Assembly: GCF_020618475.1 (NCBI RefSeq)
Contig: NZ_CP085337.1
Coordinates: 744,001 to 808,000, forward strand
DNA length: 64,000 nt
Direction: 5' to 3'
Source of the DNA: Haladaptatus halobius
GTDB taxonomy: Archaea; Halobacteriota; Halobacteria; Halobacteriales; Haladaptataceae
The position numbers were made by a program, and so were the translations under genes. The notes under the pieces were generated by a model. The model was not told the DNA's origin. It searched no databases and saw nothing but the letters and a program-made list of their open reading frames with translations. How positions within the stretch are numbered: the stretch's first letter is position 1; each line of letters starts with the position of its first letter. This document shows, piece after piece, positions 51,723 through 60,382 of the stretch.

Positions 51723-52090
51723 ATGGCTTACTTGGAAACTGTTTCGACGGACAAACTGCGGGATGCACCCGGTGACGGGACGAAATCCGCGCGACGAAGC
51801 GAATCGTGGCCGTGATTGCCTACAAGCAGGGTGTCTCGCAGACTGATCTAGCCGGGTGGTATAGATTCACTCGGAAAATGGTTTATAACTGGTTGCGGTG
51901 ATTCGAGGATAACTCGATTCGAAAGTGGCCGGCGATACGGCTTGCCCCGGTCGCCCGTCGAAAATCGATCATGAAGAGCGAATCGAAATCGACCGAACCT
52001 GCATGAGTCACCCGAGAACTCTGGATACGACGCCGAAGAATGGCGCGTACCGCTCGTTCGACGGCTTTTAGAAGAGTATTTCGACGTCAA
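51723..52090 (+). pseudogene. IS630-family transposase, N-terminal relic
   Basis: The ATG at 51723 starts MAYLETVSTDKLRDAPGD, then the frame shifts near 51790 to RIVAVIAYKQGVSQTDLAGWY, RKMVYNWLR, a TGA, FEDNSIRK and later ESPENSGYDAEEWRVPLVRR in another frame, then LLEEYFDVNP. This is the helix-turn-helix half of haloarchaeal IS630 transposases. At least two frameshifts and one nonsense change are present, and the DDE catalytic half is absent. Confidence 0.75.
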
Positions 52091-52254
52091 CCCGTTCGCG
52101 CACGAGCGCGCACCTGAGTCACGGGTAGCGGGTAATTTATTTTGAAATAATCTGCAAGCACCGGGATGTATTTTGTCGGTGAAAGGGAGAGCACGAGGCG
52201 CTCGTCAATCGAAACGTGATAAACGGCCACCGACCCGGAGGCTCTCGGCTGAGA

Positions 52255-54435
52255 TTACTCGAGGTCGAAGCGGTCGAGGCTCTTCACTTTGTGCCACGCG
52301 TCCACGAAGTCACGCACGAATTTCTCCTCTGCGTCGTCGGCTCCGTAGACTTCCGCGATGGCTCGAAGCCGGGCGTTCGACCCGAAGACGAGGTCCACGC
52401 GGGTACCCGTCCACTCGAGTTCGCCCGTTTCACGGTCGCGCAACTCGTAGATGTCGTGGGCGTCCGAGGGCGCTTCCCACCCCGTGATGTCCTTGTCTTG
52501 GGAGTCCGAGATCGCTTCCCACTCGTAGTCCATGTCGAGCAGGTTCGCGAAGAAGTCGTTGGTCAACGTCTCCGGCCGGTCGGTGAAGACGCCGAGGTCG
52601 GACCCCTGATAGTTCGCACTCAGGGCGCGCATGCCGCCGACCAGAACCGTCATCTCGCCGGGCGTCAGGTCTAGGAGGTCCGCCTTGTCGACCAGCAACT
52701 CCTCCGCCGAGCGGTCGTGCCCGTCACCGAGGTAGTTACGGAACCCGTCGGCTTCCGGTTCGAGCACCTCGAAGGAGTCGACGTCGGTCTGTTCCTGCGA
52801 GGCGTCGGTACGGCCCGGTTCGAACGGAACGTCCACGTCGTACCCGGCGTCCGCTGCGGCCTTCTCGACGGCCGCGCAGCCGCCCAGAATGATCAGGTCG
52901 GCGAGCGAGACTCTCGTTCCGTTGGACTGCGAGCCGTTGAACTCCTCCTGAATCTCTTCGAGGGTCCCCAGCACCGTCTCCAACTGCTCCGGTTCGTTCA
53001 CCTCCCAGCTCTTCTGCGGTTCGAGGCGAATGCGGGCCCCGTTCGCTCCGCCGCGCTTGTCGCTGTCGCGGTACGTCGACGCCGACGCCCAGGCGGTCTT
53101 GACCAGCTGGGAGGTGGACAGTTCCGAAGCAAGAATCTCCTCCTTGAGCTCGGCGATCTCCTCGTCCCCGATCAGTTCGTAATCGACTTCGGGGAGGGGA
53201 TCCTGCCACAGCATCTCCTCGTCGGGAACCTCCGGACCGAAGAACCGAGACGGCGGGCCCATGTCGCGGTGGACCAGCTTGTACCACGCTTTCGCGAAGG
53301 CTTTCTGGAACTCGTCCGGGTTCTCCTGGAAGCGCTCGATGATCTCCCGATAGTCCGGATCCTTCTTCAGGGCGATGTCCGTCGTGAGCATCATGGGATC
53401 TTCCTTCTCCGACGGGTCGTGAGCGTCCGGTACGGTGTTCCGAAGATCCTCGTCCTTCGGAGTCCACTGCCACGCACCGCCGGGACCCTTCTCCGGCTCC
53501 CACTCGTAATCAAGCAGGTTGTTGAGGTAGCCCATGTCCCACTGTGTCGGCGCGGAGGTCCACGGGCCCTCTATCCCGCTGGTAATCGTGTCGGGACCTT
53601 TGCCGGAGCCGTGGCTGCTCCTCCAGCCGAGGCCCTGCTCCTCGATGGGGGCCGCTTCGGGCTCGGGACCGAGGTTGGAACTCGAGTCGGCACCGTGGAC
53701 TTTCCCGAACGTGTGTCCGCCGGCGATGAGCGCGGCCGTTTCCTCGTCGTTCATCGCCATCCGACCGAACGACTCTCGGATGTTCTCCGCCGACCCCTCA
53801 GGATCCGGCTCGCTGTCCGGTCCCTCCGGATTCACGTAGATGAGACCCATCACCGTGGCGGCGAGCGGCTCCTCGAGTTCCCCCTCCTCGTCGAAGCGTT
53901 CCGATGCTTCCCACTCCTCCTCGGGCCCCCAGTAGACGGCCTCATCTGGCTCGAAGGCGTCCTCGCGGCCGCCGGCGAAGCCGAACGTCTCGAATCCCAT
54001 CGACTCCAGGGCGCAGTTTCCGGCCAGGATCAGCAGATCGGCCCACGAGAGTTTGCGGCCGTACTTCTGCTTGACCGGCCAGAGCAGCCGGCGCGCCTTG
54101 TCGAGGTTCGCGTTGTCGGGCCAACTGTTGATTGGCGCAAAGCGTTGGGTACCGCCGGACGCGCCACCGCGGCCGTCGCTGGTGCGGTACGTGCCGGCGC
54201 TGTGCCACGCCATCCGAATGAAGAGCGGCCCGTAGTGGCCGTAGTCCGCCGGCCACCAATCCTGCGACGTCGTCATCACCTCTTCGATGTCCGCCTTCAC
54301 GGCTTCGAGGTCGAGTTTCTTGAACTCCTCGGCGTAGTCGAACTCCTCGCCCATCGGATCGACTTGGCGAGCGTTCTGATCGAGGATTTCCAAGTTCAAC
54401 TGATCCGGCCACCAGTCTTGGTCAAGATCCTGCAT
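52255..54435 (-). CDS. katG: Catalase-peroxidase KatG
   Basis: 726 residues from the ATG at 54435, chosen over the ATG at 54444 because the TATA-like CTTAATATGC at about 54457-54466 is then 27 nt upstream. Distal haem side Arg74-Trp77-His78 in FIRMAWHSAGTYR; the Trp77-Tyr200-Met226 crosslink residues (GLIYVNPEG, RMAMNDEE) have the same spacing as in other KatGs; proximal His241 in GGHTFGKVHG. The C-terminal degenerate repeat domain is present. KatG removes hydrogen peroxide in the cytoplasm. The protein appears intact. Confidence 0.97.
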   Translation of the reverse strand: MQDLDQDWWPDQLNLEILDQNARQVDPMGEEFDYAEEFKKLDLEAVKADIEEVMTTSQDWWPADYGHYGPLFIRMAWHSAGTYRTSDGRGGASGGTQRFAPINSWPDNANLDKARRLLWPVKQKYGRKLSWADLLILAGNCALESMGFETFGFAGGREDAFEPDEAVYWGPEEEWEASERFDEEGELEEPLAATVMGLIYVNPEGPDSEPDPEGSAENIRESFGRMAMNDEETAALIAGGHTFGKVHGADSSSNLGPEPEAAPIEEQGLGWRSSHGSGKGPDTITSGIEGPWTSAPTQWDMGYLNNLLDYEWEPEKGPGGAWQWTPKDEDLRNTVPDAHDPSEKEDPMMLTTDIALKKDPDYREIIERFQENPDEFQKAFAKAWYKLVHRDMGPPSRFFGPEVPDEEMLWQDPLPEVDYELIGDEEIAELKEEILASELSTSQLVKTAWASASTYRDSDKRGGANGARIRLEPQKSWEVNEPEQLETVLGTLEEIQEEFNGSQSNGTRVSLADLIILGGCAAVEKAAADAGYDVDVPFEPGRTDASQEQTDVDSFEVLEPEADGFRNYLGDGHDRSAEELLVDKADLLDLTPGEMTVLVGGMRALSANYQGSDLGVFTDRPETLTNDFFANLLDMDYEWEAISDSQDKDITGWEAPSDAHDIYELRDRETGELEWTGTRVDLVFGSNARLRAIAEVYGADDAEEKFVRDFVDAWHKVKSLDRFDLE

Positions 54436-54581
54436 GATCGGCATTTACCACTTTTGCATATTAAGATTGTCTATTCGGCAATGAAGTCTTCGCTGCAGCT
54501 CAAGAAATCTATTCAAATTATGAATATTTGTCAGCGACGGGGTTCGCGCCGTGTATTCAGCACAACCGCTCAGACCCGTCA

Positions 54582-54992
54582 CTAGTTGAAGTTTTTAACG
54601 AGGCCGGTCACGTCCCAATTACCCTCCTCGGTGGAGAACGTCACCGCGAAGCCGCGGGGATCGCGGACGGTGTCCGGGGAGCCGCAAGACCCGACGGTCG
54701 AAAACCGGATGAGGAGGTCGGTCTCCTTCCCTTCGGAGAGGATGTCCGCCATCGTGTACTCGCTTATTTCGACGTTCGTCACCGTGAACGTCCGTACGCG
54801 CCGCCACCCTTCGCGTGGACGATTCACGCGGACGCGCTCCGGGATGCGTTCGCGGTTGAACTGAGCCGTCTCCTCCGGGTAGTGATGGATGTCCATCAGG
54901 AGCGGCCCGTTCGGTCCCGCGCTTCGAGAGGTCCGGTCGTCGGGGACCGGCTCGCCGGCGTTGGTCGCAGGGCGTCGCGTTCGACGCTGCTG
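54582..54992 (-). pseudogene. Monofunctional haem catalase relic (N-terminal third)
   Basis: Reading down from 54992 after an in-frame TGA: RRPATNAGEPVPDDRTS, AGPNGPLLMDIHHYPEETAQ, FNRERIPERV, TMADILSEGKETDLLIRFST, then DTVRDPRGFAVTFSTEEGNW and a stop after VKNFN. This is the start of a clade 3-type catalase, but only about 135 of roughly 480-500 residues remain, including the His-containing region and RFSTV but not the proximal Tyr site. No start codon precedes the N-terminal homology. It lies 146 bp upstream of katG on the same strand. Confidence 0.8.
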
Positions 54993-55222
54993 TCAGTATC
55001 GGGATCACACCCTACCGTGGTGAGATTTTCTTCGGACGCACGTTGATTTCTCGGGTGAAAAATAAAGTTCCCCCGGTGCGAAAAATAGCCATCAGTTCCG
55101 GAAATATAGTTGCCTTTCAGGGGATTTCATCCGCGACGTTTCGGTCGAGCCGGCGGCCCCATATGACGTCTTTTTGAGAGTTCGTCCATAACGTCATCTA
55201 CCTTACGGTTCGTCGCCCGAGA

Positions 55223-56380
55223 TTACTCGGTTCGGACGTCCGCAGTGATGGCGAGGACGTCGGCGTCAGTAACGGGTGCATCGCGCTCGGCTCGTTCTTG
55301 CACCCGCGAGACGACCGACGCGAGGTCGCCGTCGACGACGTCGACGTCGTGGTCGTCGAGCACCGCTCGAACGCTCGCTCGACCTGAGTGCTTGCCGAGT
55401 ACGAGGCGTCGCTCTCGGCCGACTTTCTGTGGCGGATACGGCTCGTACATCGCCTCGTCTTTGAGGGTTCCGTCGGTGTGGATCCCGCTCTCGTGAGCGA
55501 AAGCGTTCGTTCCGACGACGGCTTTGTTGGGTGGGAGGGAGACGTTCGTCGCGCGTTCGACGGTCTGTGCGAGCGAGTAGAGTGCGGTCGTCTCGACGGT
55601 CTCGATATCGTAGGCGTGGTCGAGCGCGATGGCGACCTCCTCCAGCGCGACGTTGCCGGCCCGTTCGCCGATGCCGGCGACCGTCGCGTGAACCAAGTCC
55701 GCACCCGCGGTGACGCTTGCGAGGACGTTCGCGAGCGCCAACCCCAGATCGTCGTGGGTGTGCGTACTCGTCGGTCCGAGTGCCGATAGCCGGTTCACGA
55801 TAGCCGACGTTCGGGTCGGCTCCGCGTGGCCGACCGTATCGCAGTAACAGATACGATCCGCACCAGCGTCCATTGCGGTACCCAGTAGTCGTTCGAGGAA
55901 GTCGCCGTCCGCCCGACTCCCGTCTTCGCCGAGGACTTCGACCCACAGTCCGTGCGCTTTCGCGTACTCGACGAGGTCGACCGTCGTTTCGACGACCTCG
56001 TCCCGAGTCGACCCGACCTTTCGCTCGATGTGTCGATCGCTCGCGGGAACGACGAGATTGACGCCGTCGACGCCGCATTCGAGCGCGCGGTCGACGTCCG
56101 CTCGCACGCCGCGAGCGAAACTCGTGACGCGAGCGTCGAGATCGAGATCCGTTACGCGACGGATCGCTTCGCGCTCAGCGGCGCTCGTGCACGCGCTCCC
56201 CGCTTCGATCACCGGTACGGCCGCCGCATCGAGTGCGGTCGCTATCTCGGCTTTTTCTTCGGAGGAAAGCGACACGCCCGGCGCTTGCTCGCCGTCCCGA
56301 AGCGTCGTGTCGAGAAGCTGTACCTCGTTCGTATCAAACGGTGTTGTAGTGTTCGGGGAGTCCCCGAATAAATCGGTCAC
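55223..56380 (-). CDS. Homocitrate/isopropylmalate/citramalate synthase family protein, short (NifV-like)
   Basis: 385 residues from a GTG at 56380; no ATG is available before the catalytic domain. DRE-TIM motifs: VQLLDTTLRDGEQAPGVSLS, metal His pair in STHTHDDLGLALANVLASVT, GIGERAGNVALEEVAIALDH and NAFAHESGIHTDGTLKDEA. The enzyme condenses acetyl-CoA with a 2-oxoacid. The C-terminal leucine-sensing domain of LeuA (about 120 residues) is absent, as in NifV homocitrate synthase. No nif genes are near. Possible products are citramalate or homocitrate. Confidence 0.83.
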   Translation of the reverse strand: MTDLFGDSPNTTTPFDTNEVQLLDTTLRDGEQAPGVSLSSEEKAEIATALDAAAVPVIEAGSACTSAAEREAIRRVTDLDLDARVTSFARGVRADVDRALECGVDGVNLVVPASDRHIERKVGSTRDEVVETTVDLVEYAKAHGLWVEVLGEDGSRADGDFLERLLGTAMDAGADRICYCDTVGHAEPTRTSAIVNRLSALGPTSTHTHDDLGLALANVLASVTAGADLVHATVAGIGERAGNVALEEVAIALDHAYDIETVETTALYSLAQTVERATNVSLPPNKAVVGTNAFAHESGIHTDGTLKDEAMYEPYPPQKVGRERRLVLGKHSGRASVRAVLDDHDVDVVDGDLASVVSRVQERAERDAPVTDADVLAITADVRTE

Positions 56381-56572
56381 CGGTCATGCTTTACCACCAG
56401 ATCCGATACGCGGGAGCGGATTAACGGATGCGGTCTGACAGACGTGTCTGTCTACTCGCGTCGCGGTCGGAGAAACACGAGATGATTGCGTCGGGAGACG
56501 GCCGAACGCACCGGAATTCAGTTTCACTCCGGCTGGCAGAGGTTTAGGTATCTTCCCATCGTGTCTTCGACG

Positions 56573-56941
56573 ATGATGCAGGGGACGCCGCTGTTCGACA
56601 CGCTATTCACCGAACTCGTGACCGAGCTCGAACAGTATCGTGACGTCGACAGCGTTCGAATTGCGACGGTACTTCTCGAAGCTGATACGAGAACGCAGCT
56701 GATCGGCCTGCTCGACGGCGGGGATGCGGTGCTCAACTACGATAGTTCGACGTGGACGGTGACGCGGACGCCGATTCTCGCGGACAGTCTCGACGGAGCG
56801 AATACGCGAGTCATCGACCGGCTCAGAACCGACGAACAGCTGTGGCGGACGATCAGCGATTTCGACCAGGACTCGTTTATCTGGATACATCCGCGATTTC
56901 GCTGGCTATTCGAAGCGCCGTACGCCGACGTATTCGACTGA
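56573..56941 (+). CDS. Hypothetical haloarchaeal protein
   Basis: 122 residues starting MMQGTPLFDTLFTELVTELE. The ATG at 56573 is preceded at about 27 nt by AGGTTTAGGTATC, consistent with a leaderless mRNA; a longer frame reaches 56486. It is acidic and mixed alpha/beta in pattern, with a C-terminal HPRFRWLFEAPYADVFD. No family recognised. It is convergent with the gene at 56965. Confidence 0.6.
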   Translation: MMQGTPLFDTLFTELVTELEQYRDVDSVRIATVLLEADTRTQLIGLLDGGDAVLNYDSSTWTVTRTPILADSLDGANTRVIDRLRTDEQLWRTISDFDQDSFIWIHPRFRWLFEAPYADVFD

Positions 56942-56964
56942 AATAGCACCCGCGGGGAGTCGTC

Positions 56965-57366
56965 CTACACGTCTTGACCGAAGCGCGGCGGGCCGCTGCC
57001 ACGGTTCACGACGACGAGCGGTTCGTTCCCGTCGTCGAACATCTCCCGCACCGTTTGCTCCTCCCCTCTGTCCGACGCTGACCGGAGCATCGCTCGCTCG
57101 TGGACGTTACGAGCGGCGCGGGCCAACTCGTCGGTTAGCGAAAGTTTCTGCTGTACCGTCTCCCAGACCGCCTCGCTTCCGTAGAAGTAGTACGCCCAGT
57201 CGTCTTCCCACCCGTAGTTGTGTCGCGTCGAGTACTCGTACTCGTCGTCGTCGCGTTCGAATCGACGTTGCACGTCTTCGAGGGCGGTGCGTAGCTGCTC
57301 CGAATCGACGCTACGTTCGTTCGCAACCGTCGTGACGAGCTCGTCTTGGAACGGATACTCAGACAT
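56965..57366 (-). CDS. Hypothetical protein
   Basis: 133 residues starting MSEYPFQDELVTTVANERSV. The ATG at 57366 is fixed by a good Shine-Dalgarno sequence AGGAGGACAG ending about 6 nt upstream (CCTCCT at 57375-57380 on the plus strand). A helical N-terminus (SEQLRTALEDVQRRFERDDD) is followed by an aromatic-rich NYGWEDDWAYYFYGSEAVWE. The family is unknown to me and no operon partner is visible. Confidence 0.65.
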   Translation of the reverse strand: MSEYPFQDELVTTVANERSVDSEQLRTALEDVQRRFERDDDEYEYSTRHNYGWEDDWAYYFYGSEAVWETVQQKLSLTDELARAARNVHERAMLRSASDRGEEQTVREMFDDGNEPLVVVNRGSGPPRFGQDV

Positions 57367-57622
57367 GGAACTGTCCTCCTGACTCGGGATTTTGAGCGCC
57401 AATCATAGAACGGTGTCGGCTCGACCGAGTGGTCGGTTACTTCGCGGGGGCGTACAATCAAACTTCTCGGCTGGAGACGGCGGCGCGGTCGCTCTCGATA
57501 TCCTGAGCAAGGAGAAAGGCGAAAAGTTCCACGACTTCGACGCTCCGGAGGAATTCCTCCTATTGAACGGTTGACGGACGTTCTCTCGAACGTGACAGCA
57601 CATCCGAACGTACGAGCGCATC

Positions 57623-58657
57623 TCACCGCGACGTCAGATCGGCGGCCTCGGCGAGCAGTTCGTGTGAACGAAGTTCGTCATCGAGGTCGGCGACCTGGTT
57701 CTGGACGACGACTTCGTCGACGCCGGTCTGGGTCGTCATCTGCTCCAACAGATCGCGCACGGTGGCCGGGCTTCCGGAGATTTGGCGGGGCCACTCGCCC
57801 GGGACGACGGGGTTCTGCGTCGGCTCTGGGACGTGACCCAGTTCGTCGACGGCCGTCTCGACCGATCTGATCGGCGGTCGGTCGGTGATGCCGCGTCGCA
57901 ATCGCCGCCGGGACGCTTCGGTTACTGCGCGGAGGCGGGCCGCCTCTTCGTCCGTTTCGGCACAGGTCACGTTCACCGCGAGCATCCCGCGAGGCTCTTC
58001 GGGGCCGGCACCGAACGAGGAGGGCTGGAATCGCTCTCGGTAAACCTCGAACGCTCGAACTGCTGGTTCGGGTCGGATGAACGCGGCGAAACAGTACCGC
58101 AGGCCGAGCTCGCCGGCGATTTCGGCACTCGACGGGCTGGAGCCGAGAACCCAGACGTCGGGGACGCTATCGCGCGACCGCGCCACCGATAACTCGCTGA
58201 ACGAGTGGTCGTCGTCGAATCCGTCGTAGAGGTGCGCGGCGACCTCCTCGATCTTGTCGGCGTGGTCGTTACTCCGCCGACGCTCGCTCCGGTCTACCTG
58301 CAACGCGTAGTCGGAGACGGGGTTGCCCGTCGCTCGGCCGAGACCGAGATCGATGCGGCCGGGAGCGAGGGCGTCGAGGACGCCGAACGTTTCGGCCACT
58401 TTGTACGGACTGTAGTGATTGAGCAGAATCGTTCCGGAGCCGATCCGAATGTCGGCCGTCTTCGCGGCGAGATAGGCCATCAGCACTTCGGGGGTCGTGC
58501 TGGCGAGCCTGTCGACGAAGTCGTGGTGTTCGGCAACCCAGAACCGTGAATAGCCGAGTTGCTCGGCTTGACGGGCGCGTTCGACCGTGTTTTCGAACGC
58601 CTCCGTCGCCGTGCCTCCTTCCGGAATCGGCGCGAGGTCGACGAACGAGAGCTCCAT
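57623..58657 (-). CDS. LLM-class (luciferase-like) flavin-dependent oxidoreductase
   Basis: 344 residues from the ATG at 58657 (MELSFVDLAPIPEGGTATEA), with a TATA-like CATTATCAG about 27 nt upstream. Motifs of the bacterial luciferase-like family: SRFWVAEHHDFVDRLASTTP, IRIGSGTILLNHYSPYKVAE, GRIDLGLGRATGNP and PDVWVLGSSPSSAEIAGELG. Such TIM-barrel enzymes use FMN or F420, often as monooxygenases. No partner reductase is adjacent. Substrate unknown. Confidence 0.88.
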   Translation of the reverse strand: MELSFVDLAPIPEGGTATEAFENTVERARQAEQLGYSRFWVAEHHDFVDRLASTTPEVLMAYLAAKTADIRIGSGTILLNHYSPYKVAETFGVLDALAPGRIDLGLGRATGNPVSDYALQVDRSERRRSNDHADKIEEVAAHLYDGFDDDHSFSELSVARSRDSVPDVWVLGSSPSSAEIAGELGLRYCFAAFIRPEPAVRAFEVYRERFQPSSFGAGPEEPRGMLAVNVTCAETDEEAARLRAVTEASRRRLRRGITDRPPIRSVETAVDELGHVPEPTQNPVVPGEWPRQISGSPATVRDLLEQMTTQTGVDEVVVQNQVADLDDELRSHELLAEAADLTSR

Positions 58658-59029
58658 GTTCGTGGTTACGAAGGAGGACTGATAATGGTGACGCGGTAGT
58701 CGTGAATCGACTACTGGAGCCGATAGTCGGGTCCAGAGGTTTGGAGTTTGAAAGATCGACAAACGACTGAGCGGAATCTCGGGGTGATTCGGGCGAGAGT
58801 TCTTACGCGATGACCCGGCTATAGAGTGGGATCTCCTCTCTGAAACGATTTTAAGGGCCCACTGAGAAGAAGTAGTTGATAGCTACTGCTATCGAATTTT
58901 CTAGCTTCGAGGATGCTATTGACGAGCTAGCCGTGGGGGACGAGGATGCAGGCGAGCAGTTCAATCGTCTCACCCACCGTCAGTAGGGACTTGAGCGGCC
59001 CAGCAAAAGATATAAGAGAGTGCATGACC
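58658..59029. other. Intergenic region with a short coding-like fragment
   Basis: Apart from the LLM promoter at the left and TATA-like AGATATAAGA at 59009-59018 on the right, the segment holds a short plus-strand open stretch, about 58876-58986, ending SSFEDAIDELAVGDEDAGEQ and FNRLTHRQ before a stop. It has acidic haloarchaeal composition but no start; it may be the tail of a lost gene. Confidence 0.4.
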
Positions 59030-59055
59030 GTCATTCAACTAGATGGTTGAATGAC
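59030..59055 (+). promoter_or_regulatory. Operator: TTCAAC-N6-GTTGAA inverted repeat before the small membrane protein gene
   Basis: GTCATTCAAC at 59030-59039 and GTTGAATGAC at 59046-59055 are perfect 10-bp arms around a 6-nt spacer (TAGATG). The TATA-like AGATATAAGA at 59009-59018 puts the transcription start inside the repeat. The core TTCAAC-N6-GTTGAA recurs at 59547-59564 on the ArsR gene, with spacers that share GATG. Confidence 0.75.
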
Positions 59056-59075
59056 CATCTGAGGACAACAGAACC

Positions 59076-59306
59076 ATGGCAAAAGAAACAACTGCGAGAG
59101 CAGAACCACCGGTTGAAACCGCATCATACCAGAACTCAGATTGGGGTAAGATTACTGCTGCGGTAGTGATCTCCATAATCGTGGCTCTCGGTGTCCACTA
59201 CGTCGCGTTTGCGGGCATGAATCTCTCCTCCACCGTAAACGCCTTCGTCGGAATGGTTTTATTCTTCATTGTCGGCTTCGTAACCTTCGGAGTTATCTAT
59301 CGCTGA
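59076..59306 (+). CDS. Small two-helix membrane protein
   Basis: 76 residues: a short polar N-terminus and two hydrophobic helices (TAAVVISIIVALGVHYVAFAG and VNAFVGMVLFFIVGFVTFGV). Unlike many genes here it has a leader of about 37 nt and a GAGGA ribosome site about 11 nt before the ATG. The promoter carries the same operator as the ArsR gene at 59556, so it is probably in that regulon. Function unknown; no soluble domain. Confidence 0.7.
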   Translation: MAKETTARAEPPVETASYQNSDWGKITAAVVISIIVALGVHYVAFAGMNLSSTVNAFVGMVLFFIVGFVTFGVIYR

Positions 59307-59546
59307 ATATTTCCGGCCCAGCTTTTTTCTGAAATATTTTGTTATTAGTGCTGGAAATATCCGTACACGGGCAAGCCTGTACATGAGAATTGGATAAGGT
59401 TGATGCTGACGTGATTCTGTAGAGAAAACACGAGATGGGCAATACAACTATCGTAGAAATATTCCTAACTGTGGTCACTGAATACGAACAGGTGGAGGAA
59501 CTCGCCATTTATTCAACGAAAAGGTTAAGCGTTCTCCCGGCTGTTA

Positions 59547-59564
59547 TTCAACAGGATGGTTGAA
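59547..59564 (+). promoter_or_regulatory. Operator: TTCAAC-N6-GTTGAA overlapping the ArsR start codon
   Basis: TTCAAC at 59547-59552 and GTTGAA at 59559-59564 flank AGGATG, which contains the ATG at 59556. Arms extend to TTATTCAAC and GTTGAACAA with one mismatch. Another half-site TTATTCAAC is at 59509-59517, next to the TATA-like AAAGGTTAAG (about 59519-59529). Binding would block transcription start and translation start of the regulator itself. Confidence 0.7.
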
Positions 59565-59894
59565 CAAGTGCCAGAAGACGACGAATTGGACGAAGTCTTC
59601 AGAGCACTTGCTCACCCAATCCGACGAGCGATCCTCGAACAGTTGGCCAGCGGTCCAAAGTCTGTGAGTGAGTTAGCTGAACCTCATGATGTGTCACTTG
59701 CAGCAGTCTCAAAACACTTGCATGTTCTGGTGGACGCTGGTCTCGTTGAGATCGAAAAAGATGGCCGGGTCCGTCGCTGCCACCTCGACGCCGTACCGCT
59801 ATCCGCGGCGTTCGGATGGCTAACCCAGTATCGCGTCTTCTGGGAAGACCGGTTAGCGGCGCTGGCCAAGCTTCTGGAGACTGAAGACCAATGA
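59556..59894 (+). CDS. ArsR-family winged-helix transcriptional regulator
   Basis: 112 residues: VFRALAHPIRRAILEQLASG, the recognition helix in VSELAEPHDVSLAAVSKHLH, and the wing GLVEIEKDGRVRRCHLDAVP. No Cys metal site is present (only one Cys), which agrees with the subgroup of ArsR proteins paired with AHSA1/SRPBCC proteins. It overlaps the next gene by 4 nt (ATGA). The start codon lies inside an inverted repeat, indicating autoregulation, with a second site before the gene at 59076. Confidence 0.9.
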   Translation: MVEQVPEDDELDEVFRALAHPIRRAILEQLASGPKSVSELAEPHDVSLAAVSKHLHVLVDAGLVEIEKDGRVRRCHLDAVPLSAAFGWLTQYRVFWEDRLAALAKLLETEDQ

Positions 59895-60382
59895 AAGACA
59901 ACCCCAACGAAGGCGATGGATCAACGACAGAAAACACGGCGGGCGAGGAGCGGAGTATAACCGTAAATCGCGTGATTGAAGCGCCGCCCGAGCGGGTTTA
60001 CGAGGCGTTTCTCAATCCTGACGACATGGCGGTGTGGTCGCCCCCGGAAGGATTCCGCGCTGAAGTTCAGGAGGTCGAGCCCGAAGAGGGCGGGTCCTTT
60101 CGAATCGAGAACATCGGCGAAACCGAAGAGACCGAACAGTACTCCCACACGTTCGAAGGCACCTATCAGGAACTGAAACGCGGCGAGAAGGTAGTCTGGA
60201 CTGAGGAGTCCGAAGAGGGTGATAACCACAGTACGGTAACGGTCACTTTGGATACGGTCGCTGACGGGACCGAGATCACCCTCCGCTTAGAGGGTATCCC
60301 CAAGGACGTCGCTGAGAAATATGGGGTCGCGGAGGCCTGGGAAGGCTCCCTCGAAAAACTCGCCGGTCAGGTGGAGGCGTAA
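59891..60382 (+). CDS. SRPBCC (AHSA1-like) protein
   Basis: 163 residues: acidic N-terminus then one START-like domain with ERSITVNRVIEAPPERVYEA, FLNPDDMAVWSPPEGF, YSHTFEGTYQELKRGEKVVW and VTVTLDTVADGTEITLRLEG. AHSA1-type SRPBCC proteins bind hydrophobic ligands in a deep pocket and commonly sit in an operon with an ArsR regulator, as here with a 4-nt overlap. It may be the ligand-binding effector of the unit; the ligand is unknown. Confidence 0.88.
   Translation: MKDNPNEGDGSTTENTAGEERSITVNRVIEAPPERVYEAFLNPDDMAVWSPPEGFRAEVQEVEPEEGGSFRIENIGETEETEQYSHTFEGTYQELKRGEKVVWTEESEEGDNHSTVTVTLDTVADGTEITLRLEGIPKDVAEKYGVAEAWEGSLEKLAGQVEA

Noticed and set aside
54514..54528. ATTCA-N5-TGAAT repeat upstream of katG as a peroxide-regulator site
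   Set aside because: The arms are short, AT-rich and 50 nt upstream of the TATA element, and no matching second site was found.
52717..54585. 622-codon open frame on the plus strand
   Set aside because: Exactly antisense to katG, which has a full set of catalytic residues.
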